Of a stretch of 11,720 nucleotides of DNA, positions 6,563 through 11,720 are shown in pieces. The notes beneath the pieces were generated by a model, which searched no databases, was not told the origin of the DNA, and was given only the letters and a program-made list of their open reading frames with translations. Origin of the DNA: Acidobacteriaceae bacterium (GTDB lineage Bacteria; Acidobacteriota; Terriglobia; Terriglobales; Acidobacteriaceae); contig JAUTWY010000023.1 in the NCBI GenBank assembly GCA_030838305.1, forward strand, positions 1-11,720. Direction: 5' to 3'. Every line of letters begins with the position of its first letter. Position 1 is the first letter of the stretch. Position numbers and translations under genes: made by a program.

Positions 6563-8782
6563 ATGGCGAGCTTGCGCCAACAGATCGCAACCACCGCTCT
6601 TACGCTCACCAAATTCCGCGAGCTGATGAAGCGGTTTCCGGAAAACCGTCCGCAGGACGATCTGTCCATCCTTAAAAAGGCCTACGACTATTCCCTGAAA
6701 CACCACGAAGGCCAGAGCCGCGCCTCGGGCGAGCCTTACCTGGTGCATCCGCTGGAAGTGGCGCTGGTGCTGGCTGAGATGAAGATGGACCCGGTTGCCA
6801 TCGCCGCCGGTCTGCTCCACGACTCGGTCGAAGACACCTCCGTTACCATCGTCGACATCCGCAAAGAATTTGGCGAGCAGGTCGCCCATATCGTCGAAGG
6901 CGTCACCAAGATCAGCAAAATCGACTTTGCCACCCGCGAGGAGCAGCAGGCCGAAAACCTGCGCAAGATGATGCTCGCCATGGTCGACGATATCCGCGTC
7001 GTCCTCATCAAGCTGGCTGACCGCCTTCACAATATGCGCACGCTCGAGCACTTGGATCCAGAGCGCCAGCGCAAGATTGCCGAGGAGACGCTCGAGATTT
7101 ACGCTCCCATCGCCCACCGGCTCGGCATGGGCAAGATTCGCGGCGAGCTCGAGGACCTGGGCTTCCGCTTTATTGACGCTGCCGGATACGAGCAGGTGGA
7201 AAAGGCCGTCAACGCCCGCCGCAAGAAAGGCGAAGCCTTTCTGGCGAAGATGCAAAGCATCATCGACGACAAGTTGAAAGAGGCTGGCATTCAGGCCAAG
7301 GTGGAGAGCCGGATCAAACGGCTTTACAGCATTCATAAGAAGCTGCAGCGGCAACACATTGCCGTCGATCAGGTCTACGACTTGTTCGCCATGCGCATCA
7401 TCACTCGCTCGTTGCAGGATTGTTACGCGGTGCTCGGCATTATCCACAACATCTGGCGGCCGGTGCCGGGCCGCATCAAAGATTTCATCGCCATGCCGCG
7501 GCCAAATTTCTATCAGTCGCTGCACACTTCTGTAATTACTGAAGATGGAACGCCCTTCGAAATTCAGATTCGCACCGAAGAAATGCACAAGATGGCCGAG
7601 GAAGGAATCGCCGCCCACTGGAAATACAAAGACGGCCCGGTCTCGGCGCAGGACGAGCAGCGTTTGGCCTGGCTGCGGCAGGTCGTAGAGTGGCAGCGCG
7701 ATGTCAGCGATCCAAATGAATTTTTATCAGCTCTCAAAGTGGATCTGTATCCCGAAGAGGTCTACACCTTCACGCCGAAGGGCAAAGTTGTGGTGCTGCC
7801 CCGCGATGCCACGCCCATCGACTTCGCCTATACGATTCACACCGAAGTCGGCCACACCTGCGTTGGAGCCAAAGTCAACGGCCGCATGGTGCCTCTGCGT
7901 CACAAGCTGCATTCCGGAGACATCGTCGAGATCATTACGCAGGCGGGACACAAGCCCAGCCGCGACTGGCTGGGTCTGGTCAAATCCTCGCGCTCGCGGA
8001 ACAAGATCAAGCACTGGCTCAATGTGCATCAGCGCGAGCGTTCCATCGAAATTGGACGGAAGCTCATCGAGAAAGAAGCGCGCAAGTACCGCATCGCGCT
8101 CAAACAGATCAAAGACGACGACCTGCTGAAAGTTGCGGGCGGTTACGGCCTGGGTAAGGTCGACGATTTGATGTCGGGCATCGGCTACGGAAAATATTCC
8201 GCGCGGCAGGTGCTCGCGCGCCTGCTGCCGGCGGGCGCCACGCCTTCGATGGCGGGCGACATTGAAGCGGAGGGACTTTCCAACAAGCCGGGCGCCATTG
8301 CCGGCGTCGTGCGCCGCGTCTTTGGCGATCACAACGCCATCATGGTCAAAGGCCAGGACGATATGCTGGTCTACCGCGCGCGCTGTTGCAACCCAATTCG
8401 CGGCGAAAGCATTGTCGGCTACATCACGCGTGGCAAAGGAGTCGCGGTCCACGCGGTAAGCTGTCCCAACGTCACCAACCTGATGTATGAGCCGGAGCGC
8501 CGCATCGATGTGGAGTGGGCGCGCGATGAAAGCACGCCCACCGCGTACCCGGTCAAGCTGACCGTTTACTGCGATGATCGTTTTGGAATGCTGAAAAGTA
8601 TCACCAGCGTCATCGGCGACGCGCAAAGCAACATCCGCAACATCGGGGCGCACACTTCCAACAGCCAGGCCAGCGTGGAGATCGTTCTCGACATCTCCGA
8701 CCTCAAACACCTGGAACAAATCATGGTCGGTCTGCGGAAAATCCCCGGCGTGCATGAGGTGCAGAGACTGCAGAAGATTTAA
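6563..8782 (+). CDS. rel: Bifunctional (p)ppGpp synthetase/hydrolase (RelA/SpoT family)
   Basis: 739 residues, full length for a long RSH enzyme that makes and degrades the alarmone (p)ppGpp in the stringent response. The HD hydrolase domain (about 35-190) keeps its metal and catalytic residues: H62 in YLVHP, H86-D87 and E90-D91 in LLHDSVEDT, and D153/N157 in LADRLHNMRT. The synthetase domain (about 245-355) has ESRIKRLYSIHKK, DLFAMRI, YQSLHT (317-322) and FEIQIRT (332-338). Its GRIKD segment (303-307) is the basic RxKD form found in bifunctional Rel enzymes, not the acidic form of E. coli RelA. The TGS domain is at about 395-458, the CC...H...C zinc-finger region at 608-634 (C608, C609, H630, C634), and a C-terminal ACT domain at about 662-735. 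Both activities are predicted to be intact. Start ATG 6563 is chosen because the protein then aligns with the family N terminus; it lacks a Shine-Dalgarno sequence. Confidence 0.96.
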   Translation: MASLRQQIATTALTLTKFRELMKRFPENRPQDDLSILKKAYDYSLKHHEGQSRASGEPYLVHPLEVALVLAEMKMDPVAIAAGLLHDSVEDTSVTIVDIRKEFGEQVAHIVEGVTKISKIDFATREEQQAENLRKMMLAMVDDIRVVLIKLADRLHNMRTLEHLDPERQRKIAEETLEIYAPIAHRLGMGKIRGELEDLGFRFIDAAGYEQVEKAVNARRKKGEAFLAKMQSIIDDKLKEAGIQAKVESRIKRLYSIHKKLQRQHIAVDQVYDLFAMRIITRSLQDCYAVLGIIHNIWRPVPGRIKDFIAMPRPNFYQSLHTSVITEDGTPFEIQIRTEEMHKMAEEGIAAHWKYKDGPVSAQDEQRLAWLRQVVEWQRDVSDPNEFLSALKVDLYPEEVYTFTPKGKVVVLPRDATPIDFAYTIHTEVGHTCVGAKVNGRMVPLRHKLHSGDIVEIITQAGHKPSRDWLGLVKSSRSRNKIKHWLNVHQRERSIEIGRKLIEKEARKYRIALKQIKDDDLLKVAGGYGLGKVDDLMSGIGYGKYSARQVLARLLPAGATPSMAGDIEAEGLSNKPGAIAGVVRRVFGDHNAIMVKGQDDMLVYRARCCNPIRGESIVGYITRGKGVAVHAVSCPNVTNLMYEPERRIDVEWARDESTPTAYPVKLTVYCDDRFGMLKSITSVIGDAQSNIRNIGAHTSNSQASVEIVLDISDLKHLEQIMVGLRKIPGVHEVQRLQKI

Positions 8783-8861
8783 AAGCAGTGCTCAGTGGTC
8801 AGTGGTTAGTGTCCAGTAAAGGATTTCGCTGAGCCTGGCCACTGGCCACTGCTCACTGCTT
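8783..8861. repeat. Long imperfect inverted repeat after rel (AGTGG-rich hairpin)
   Basis: Two 23-nt arms, 8783-8805 and 8839-8861, pair over most of their length around a 33-nt loop. They begin AAGCAGTG and end CACTGCTT, with one 2-nt internal mismatch and a T:G wobble. The 5' arm also contains short direct repeats of CAGTGGT. The element starts at the base after the rel TAA, so its RNA could end or protect the rel transcript. Its 3' arm overlaps the end of the HD-GYP remnant. It looks like a dispersed intergenic repeat; I recall comparable CAGTGGTCAGTGG elements from Acidobacteriota. Confidence 0.7.
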
Positions 8862-9160
8862 ATCGCTTCACCACGGCGCCCTCGTGCAGATATTGCTCCA
8901 GCTTGTCGGCACGCCAGGTTTCCAGCTTGCCCACGTTATGCGACAGGGCCGCATCCCGGATATCATCCGTCTGCTCCTGCCCAAAGCCCATGCGGTGGGC
9001 CAGCCAGTTGAAGCGCTGCATTAATGAAAAGAGACAGAACCAGCCATAGCTCCTGATTAATCCTGGCCACCGCTACCTTGAACTTGGATTCGGCGTCCGC
9101 GGAACTCTGAGGAGCCTCCGGCTGCCTGCCGTACGATTGTCCGTGAGTCTTAGGTCTCAT
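8860..9160 (-). pseudogene. Remnant of an HD-GYP-type membrane protein gene, internally deleted and frameshifted
   Basis: Two minus-strand pieces in different frames read like the ends of one gene. The upstream piece starts at ATG 9160-9158 (GGAACGG just before it). It encodes a charged N terminus and then SKFKVAVARINQELWLVLSL, the start of a first membrane helix, up to about 9008. In another frame, from about 9021, comes FNWLAHRMGFGQEQ, then TDDIRDAALSHNVGKLE, and a TAA at 8860-8862. This resembles the HD-GYP core 'LA..LG....E...IR.AALLHDIGK', with the catalytic His kept but Asp replaced by Asn. About four fifths of the codons in the second piece end in G or C, as in neighbouring real genes. 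The central part of a normal gene (sensor plus most of the HD-GYP domain) is missing, so no active enzyme is expected. An alternative is a free-standing 53-residue small protein (8860-9021). Confidence 0.5.
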
Positions 9161-9307
9161 TCCGTTCCAGGGGCAGCGGATGAGTGTCCGTAATATCTCT
9201 ATCGCTATTTCTGGCGCCAGCTTGAACCGCAAGTCTGCCGCAAAGTCCGGCGGTGGCTGGTTTGACTTGATCCGCCAGCATCTGCGTTAATCAGAGAGAG
9301 AGCCCCC

Positions 9308-9685
9308 ATGCGCGAAGTCATTTCTACCAAGGACGCCCCTCAAGCCATCGGCCCCTACTCGCAAGCCATCAAGGCCAATGGATTCATATTCACCTCAGGC
9401 CAGATCGCCATCGATCCCTCGACCCAGCAAGTCGTTGCCGGAGACGTCGGCGCACAAACCGAGCGCGTGCTGCGCAATCTGTCGGAAATTCTGGAAGCCG
9501 CCGGCAGCGGTCTCGGCAAGGTGGTGCGCTGTACAGTTTTTCTCAAGAGCATGAAGGATTTCGCCGCCATGAACGAGGTTTATGGCAAATATTTCAGCTC
9601 TGCCCCGCCTTCTCGTTCCACGGTCGAAGTGGCGCGCCTGCCGAAAGATGTCCTGGTGGAAATTGATGCCATCGCGCTGGAATAG
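9308..9685 (+). CDS. ridA: RidA family reactive intermediate deaminase
   Basis: 125 residues, the standard length of the YjgF/YER057c/UK114 family. RidA hydrolyses reactive enamine/imine intermediates such as 2-aminoacrylate formed by PLP enzymes, and so protects those enzymes; it acts as a cytoplasmic homotrimer. The sequence has GPYSQA (15-20) with the conserved Tyr, FTSGQIAID (28-36), VFLKSMKDF (78-85), the active-site Arg in PPSRSTVEVARLP (R103) and the conserved Glu in VLVEIDAIA (E118). All key residues are present. ATG 9308 is preceded by a purine-rich GAGAGAGAG (9293-9301) that can act as ribosome binding site. The FKBP gene follows 83 bp downstream on the same strand, with its own strong ribosome binding site; co-transcription is possible. 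Confidence 0.95.
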   Translation: MREVISTKDAPQAIGPYSQAIKANGFIFTSGQIAIDPSTQQVVAGDVGAQTERVLRNLSEILEAAGSGLGKVVRCTVFLKSMKDFAAMNEVYGKYFSSAPPSRSTVEVARLPKDVLVEIDAIALE

Positions 9686-9697
9686 CGGAACCTCGCT

Positions 9698-9743
9698 AAC
9701 ACAGGGGGCACGGGGGGACACAGGTTACCCGGGCAATCTGTGT
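9698..9743. repeat. Short ACACAGG direct/inverted repeat between ridA and the FKBP gene
   Basis: ACACAGG occurs twice (around 9699 and 9718) separated by a G-rich stretch, and ACACAG (9718-9723) is the inverse of CTGTGT (9738-9743) across a 14-nt loop. It resembles a degenerate member of the ACACAGGGGGCACGGGG-type dispersed repeats. A weak terminator role for ridA is possible but no T-tract is present. Confidence 0.35.
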
Positions 9744-9757
9744 ATCTATGTGCTGGA

Positions 9758-9763
9758 AGGAGG
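9758..9763 (+). promoter_or_regulatory. Ribosome binding site that fixes the FKBP start
   Basis: AGGAGG, inside GGAAGGAGG, lies 5 nt before the ATG at 9769. An in-frame ATG at 9748 lies upstream of this site and is unlikely to be used: starting there would add seven polar residues ahead of the signal peptide. Confidence 0.85.
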
Positions 9764-9768
9764 AAAGG

Positions 9769-10236
9769 ATGACGAAGTACGCTGCAGTGATTGCCATCAT
9801 TCTCGCGCTGACGGCGGTGTTTGTCCTCGCGCAAAGCACGACTAGGAAATCGACCAAGCCCATTACGAGTGCGCCCACCAAAGTCGTCGGCGACGGGGTG
9901 AGGACTCCTTCTGGGCTGGTGTATTGGGATATCAGGGTTGGGAACGGTGAGGTGGCCAAAGAGGGCAGGCACGTGCGCGTGCACTATACCGGATGGCTCA
10001 CCAATGGAAAGAAGTTCGACAGTTCCGTCGATGCCGGGACGCCTTTCGATTTCACGATTGGCAACGGCGAGGTTATCAAAGGTTGGGACGAAGGAGTTGC
10101 TGGGATGAAGGTTGGAGGGAAACGCCAGTTGCGCATTCCCCCTGCGCTGGGCTATGGGGCTGAAGGCACCCCGGGAGGTCCGATTCCGGCTAATGCGAAT
10201 CTCATCTTCGACGTGCAGTTGCTGCAAGTGCAGTAG
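9769..10236 (+). CDS. Exported FKBP-type peptidyl-prolyl cis-trans isomerase
   Basis: 155 residues from the ATG that follows AGGAGG. Residues 1-21 form a signal peptide: a short K-containing n-region, a hydrophobic core AVIAIILALTAVFVL and a cleavage-like ALA/AQS context near 21-22. A short flexible linker (22-45) leads into one FKBP domain (about 46-155), which catalyses proline isomerisation in folding proteins, here outside the cytoplasm. The domain shows VHYTGWL (71-77), FDSS (83-86), PFDFTIGNGEVIKGWDEGV (92-110), GGKRQLRIPPALGYG (116-130) and IPANANLIFDVQLL (139-152), so the active-site aromatic and Asp residues are retained. There is no lipoprotein Cys and no extra dimerisation domain, so it is a minimal periplasmic FKBP. 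The neighbouring ridA and rpmB do not suggest a specific client. Confidence 0.93.
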   Translation: MTKYAAVIAIILALTAVFVLAQSTTRKSTKPITSAPTKVVGDGVRTPSGLVYWDIRVGNGEVAKEGRHVRVHYTGWLTNGKKFDSSVDAGTPFDFTIGNGEVIKGWDEGVAGMKVGGKRQLRIPPALGYGAEGTPGGPIPANANLIFDVQLLQVQ

Positions 10237-10241
10237 AGAAA

Positions 10242-10282
10242 TTTACCGCCGAGCACGCGGAGAGCGCCGAGGAAATTCCTCA
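10242..10282. repeat. Degenerate GCCGAG/GCGGAG repeat ending in a 13-bp palindrome
   Basis: GCCGAG, GCGGAG and GCCGAG occur in close tandem (10248-10272), followed by the palindrome GAGGAAATTCCTC (10269-10281). It resembles the widespread intergenic 'CACGGAG...GAGG' type repeats. It lies just after the FKBP stop codon and could weakly terminate or stabilise that transcript. No T-tract follows. Confidence 0.4.
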
Positions 10283-10302
10283 ATAAAGAATTTAGGACAG
10301 GT

Positions 10303-10339
10303 AAAAAATCAGGAATCGCTTCTAGGCGTGCTGTGCGAT
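10303..10339 (-). terminator. Possible rpmB terminator
   Basis: Read on the minus strand, ATCGC (10339-10335) pairs with GCGAT (10319-10315) around a 15-nt loop, and six T residues (10308-10303) follow six nt later. It starts 18 nt after the rpmB stop. The stem is short and the loop large, so support is modest. Confidence 0.3.
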
Positions 10340-10357
10340 GTCGGGGTAGATCGGGCT

Positions 10358-10546
10358 CTACGCCTTGACCACTTTGCCGCTGCGCAAGCAGGACGTGCAT
10401 ACTCGCATGCGCTTGGTGGTCGCGCCCACGCGGGCGTGCACGGGACGCAGATTCACGTTCCAACGCCGCTTGGTGACGTTATGGGCGTGGCTGATGCGGT
10501 TTCCAAATTGCGGCTTCTTGCCGCAGATATCACACTGTTGTGCCAT
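10358..10546 (-). CDS. rpmB: 50S ribosomal protein bL28
   Basis: 62 residues, typical for bacterial bL28, a large-subunit ribosomal protein. MAQQCDICGKKPQFGNRISHAH... carries the family-typical N terminus with GN and SHAHN, then TKRRWNVNL and the C-terminal RVCTSCLRSGKV. Two cysteine pairs, C5/C8 and C50/C53, make this the zinc-binding 'C+' form of bL28. In some bacteria a cysteine-free paralogue replaces the C+ form under zinc shortage; none is seen in this window. The gene stands alone on the minus strand between the FKBP gene and a small membrane protein gene. Its start ATG (10546-10544) has an AAAGGA (10564-10559) upstream at a rather long 12-nt distance, and a credible sigma-70 promoter lies about 33 nt of leader further up. 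Confidence 0.96.
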   Translation of the reverse strand: MAQQCDICGKKPQFGNRISHAHNVTKRRWNVNLRPVHARVGATTKRMRVCTSCLRSGKVVKA

Positions 10547-10585
10547 GACTGCTCTAGATCCTTTCAGAACTTAACGGAAACATCT

Positions 10586-10615
10586 ATTCTACCGGATTCG
10601 GGCCCTCGGCGACAA
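10586..10615 (-). promoter_or_regulatory. rpmB: Sigma-70-type promoter for rpmB
   Basis: On the minus strand TTGTCG (10615-10610) and TAGAAT (10591-10586) are separated by 18 bp. This gives four of six -35 and five of six -10 consensus bases. Initiation near 10579 would leave a leader of about 33 nt containing the AAAGGA ribosome binding site. Confidence 0.5.
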
Positions 10616-10687
10616 TTCGCCGCAGTCGCGGGGTCCGATACGCTATTATTGATGTTGAAGTCGCATTTGCAACCCTGGGAGAAAGTC

Positions 10688-10825
10688 ATGTCGAGCCGTG
10701 GCAAAGCAACTTTGGTAGAAAGCACCCTTCTTCTCGCGTTTATGGGAATTCTAGCTGGAGCTATCGGAGGCTTGGCGGTGGGAGCGGCAACCAGTCCTAA
10801 GACTGCGTCCACGTCTTCTCGCTAA
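10688..10825 (+). CDS. Small single-helix membrane protein, unknown function
   Basis: 45 residues. ATG 10688 follows GGGAG (10677-10681) at 6 nt, a good ribosome binding site, and the frame closes with TAA 10823-10825. After a short basic N terminus (MSSRGKATLVE) comes one hydrophobic helix (about 13-34) rich in small residues, LLLAFMGILAGAIGGLAVGA, with several GxxxG/AxxxG spacings that favour helix-helix packing. The tail is short and Ser/Thr/Lys-rich. A TATTAT at 10644-10649 may be its -10 box. I do not recognise a family. The ribosome binding site, helix and position in a gap between rpmB and the DUF971 gene support a real small gene, but its length is too short for certainty. Confidence 0.5.
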   Translation: MSSRGKATLVESTLLLAFMGILAGAIGGLAVGAATSPKTASTSSR

Positions 10826-10877
10826 AAGGTAGCGCAAACTCGTCCGCATTCGCGTCAGGCACATGGTATCGGCGTTA

Positions 10878-10886
10878 TGCGATACT
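10878..10886 (+). promoter_or_regulatory. Extended -10 element just before the DUF971 gene
   Basis: TGcGATACT fits the extended -10 form (TG, one base, then a hexamer close to TATAAT) and ends 6 nt before the ATG at 10893. Initiation at the normal distance would begin at the ATG, giving a leaderless mRNA; no Shine-Dalgarno sequence precedes this start. No -35 hexamer is needed for an extended -10, and none is seen. Confidence 0.35.
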
Positions 10887-10892
10887 TAAGCA

Positions 10893-11285
10893 ATGCAGTC
10901 CCCGCTTCAGGCGCCCACCGCGGCCACTGATCCCAAGTCAGTCAAAGTCAACCTAACCGCGGGTACCGGGGTGGACATTGAATGGGCCGACCGCCACGTT
11001 TCCCATTATTCTTTCGTCTTTCTCCGCGACGCCTGCCCTTGCGCGATGTGCGAGGAGGAACGCTCGAAGGCTGGTCGCGGACGTGGAGAGCCTCCTAAAC
11101 TCGCCCCCGGCGCGCTGCCCATGTTCAAGCCCGCCGCCAAACCGGTTTCCGCCGAGAGCATCGGAAAATACGCCATCCGGTTCAAGTGGAACGATGACCA
11201 CGACCTCGGCATTTATTCGTGGAAGTTGCTGCGGGAAGTCTGTCCCTGCGAAGAATGTAAAGCAGCGAACTCGGTGACAAAATGA
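10893..11285 (+). CDS. DUF971 (GBBH-like) domain protein with two CPCxxC motifs
   Basis: 130 residues. The protein is one DUF971 domain, the fold seen at the N terminus of gamma-butyrobetaine hydroxylases and fused to Mrp/ApbC-type iron-sulfur carriers. Visible hallmarks are GVDIEWADRHVSHYSFVFLRDACPCAMC (26-53, given as segments: VDIEW, HYSFVFLR, CPCAMC) and IRFKWNDDHDLGIYSW (95-110) followed by LLREVCPCEEC (112-122). The motif CPCxxC occurs twice (C48, C50, C53 and C117, C119, C122), with a Pro/Gly/Arg-rich insert of about 25 residues between the two halves. In family terms DUF971 proteins are suspected to act in iron-sulfur or metal handling; six cysteines here could bind zinc or a cluster, which is inference. 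The start ATG lacks a Shine-Dalgarno sequence. Confidence 0.85.
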   Translation: MQSPLQAPTAATDPKSVKVNLTAGTGVDIEWADRHVSHYSFVFLRDACPCAMCEEERSKAGRGRGEPPKLAPGALPMFKPAAKPVSAESIGKYAIRFKWNDDHDLGIYSWKLLREVCPCEECKAANSVTK

Positions 11286-11618
11286 TCTCGCAATTTCCGA
11301 ATGAAGGCCTGTGGATTTCCCAGTGACATCCGTCACAGACTCCGACGCTGTCGTTCAAAGAGACTGACGAAAATATCCGCGCTCTACCGTTCCGCGTCCA
11401 AAGTGCCGTAAGCACGATATGTGAAAGCCCGGGCTTTCATAGGCCGCCGCAACGCGGCTGGAGCCTCTACACGGCTTAAGACAGTTCATGCGCACTGTCC
11501 ACCCGAAATCGACGATGCATCTACCGCACCGTCCTGAGCACGGCTTTGAAATGGTCATCGGCACATCCCACACATTCCCCTGTAAAATTGAATCATCAAC
11601 TCCGGAGCCACTTCCGCA
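11286..11618. other. 333-bp intergenic region with several small hairpins
   Basis: No gene is supported on either strand. Three palindromic elements are present: GTGAC/GTCAC (11323-11336, 4-nt loop) shortly after the DUF971 stop, an 18-bp perfect palindrome (11422-11439), and GCCGC/GCGGC (11443-11458, 6-nt loop). A TAAAAT at 11582-11587 may be the -10 box of the helicase gene. A minus-strand frame of 93 codons here (11355-11636) runs into the helicase start and looks non-coding. Confidence 0.6.
11422..11439. repeat. 18-bp perfect palindrome
   Basis: TGAAAGCCCGGGCTTTCA is fully self-complementary. A second small stem (11443-11458) follows after 3 bp. It may be a dispersed intergenic element, an operator for a dimeric regulator, or a cruciform-prone site. 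It lies about 180 bp upstream of the helicase start, far for a promoter-proximal operator. Confidence 0.6.
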
Positions 11619-11720
11619 TTGTCTTTTCTCGAACAACTCAATCCGCAGCAGCGCGAGGCCGTCAAAACTACCGAAGGCCCGGTGCTCATCCTCGCGGGCG
11701 CAGGCAGCGGCAAGACGCGG
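11619..11720 (+). CDS. uvrD: UvrD/PcrA/Rep-type superfamily 1 DNA helicase, 3'-truncated by the window edge
   Basis: Only the first 34 codons are inside the window, and the frame is still open at its end. The start is TTG 11619: a TGA at 11589-11591 closes the frame upstream and no ATG or GTG lies between, while GGAG (11604-11607) sits 11 nt before the TTG. The N terminus reads SFLEQLNPQQREAV, the Q-motif of SF1A helicases (Q11), followed by the Walker A motif AGAGSGKT (26-33), which binds ATP. Such helicases unwind DNA in nucleotide-excision and mismatch repair or remove RecA from DNA. Whether this copy is UvrD, PcrA or Rep cannot be told from 34 residues. Confidence 0.9.
   Translation, partial: MSFLEQLNPQQREAVKTTEGPVLILAGAGSGKTR

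Noticed and set aside
6551..7618. Minus-strand open frame of 355 codons inside rel
   Set aside because: It is antisense to highly conserved Rel domains, and its His/Asp/Val-rich translation is the usual shadow of a GC-rich gene.
7727..8755. Minus-strand open frame of 342 codons inside rel
   Set aside because: It mirrors the TGS, zinc-finger and ACT coding sequence; there is no ribosome binding site or recognisable domain.
9180..9290. 36-codon plus-strand frame before ridA with a GGGG stretch upstream of ATG
   Set aside because: It overlaps the start of the HD-GYP remnant on the opposite strand and encodes no recognisable feature; nothing beyond an open frame supports it.
9748..9768. Upstream ATG as start of the FKBP protein
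   Set aside because: The AGGAGG at 9758-9763 lies after it and is correctly spaced for ATG 9769, from which a normal signal peptide begins.
10112..10825. Long plus-strand frame from the FKBP gene across rpmB into the small membrane protein
   Set aside because: The first part is a shadow of FKBP and rpmB; only the last 45 codons, after the GGGAG ribosome binding site, look real.
11355..11636. Minus-strand frame of 93 codons upstream of the helicase
   Set aside because: Its start lies inside the helicase gene, it crosses several palindromes, and codon choice does not resemble the neighbouring genes.

Overview
The window is an ordinary chromosomal stretch from a moderately GC-rich bacterium (about 55-60 % GC by eye). 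It most resembles an Acidobacteriota genome of the Koribacter/Sulfotelmatobacter type. That placement is an impression from gene content, from the Arg/Pro-rich leader of the RDD protein, from the GAF-TM protein and from the intergenic hairpin repeats; it is not a database result. I find no prophage, transposase, CRISPR array, defence island or structural RNA gene.

Layout. A 5'-truncated RDD-family membrane protein (1-1083, +) is followed by a 758-residue APC-type permease with a cytoplasmic USP-like C-terminal domain (1204-3480, +). The permease ends tail-to-tail with a TIGR01777-family NAD(P)-binding epimerase (3477-4373, -); the two stop codons overlap by 4 bp. A 345-bp gap with two related hairpin repeats separates this from a membrane-anchored GAF protein with a duplicated C-terminal motif (4719-5960, -). 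A 602-bp gap without a convincing gene leads to a full-length bifunctional (p)ppGpp synthetase/hydrolase, Rel (6563-8782, +). Directly after the rel stop lies a long imperfect hairpin repeat (8783-8861). Next comes what I read as the collapsed remnant of an HD-GYP-type membrane protein gene (8860-9160, -). Then follow ridA (9308-9685, +), an exported FKBP-type prolyl isomerase (9769-10236, +), rpmB for ribosomal protein bL28 (10358-10546, -), a 45-residue single-helix membrane protein (10688-10825, +), a Cys-rich DUF971 protein (10893-11285, +) and the first 34 codons of a UvrD/PcrA-type helicase (11619-end, +).

The genes are mostly single units with their own intergenic regions, not one operon. 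The common theme is housekeeping: stringent response (Rel), translation (bL28), metabolite damage control (RidA), periplasmic protein folding (FKBP) and DNA repair (UvrD).

I do not see a clearly new biological system. The points most worth a second look are the HD-GYP remnant, the two hairpin copies with compensatory base changes, the GAF protein's duplicated VxYxGxDVTVRxF motif, the permease-USP fusion, and the -10-like boxes that sit 5-6 nt upstream of the start codons of rel and the DUF971 gene and suggest leaderless mRNAs.
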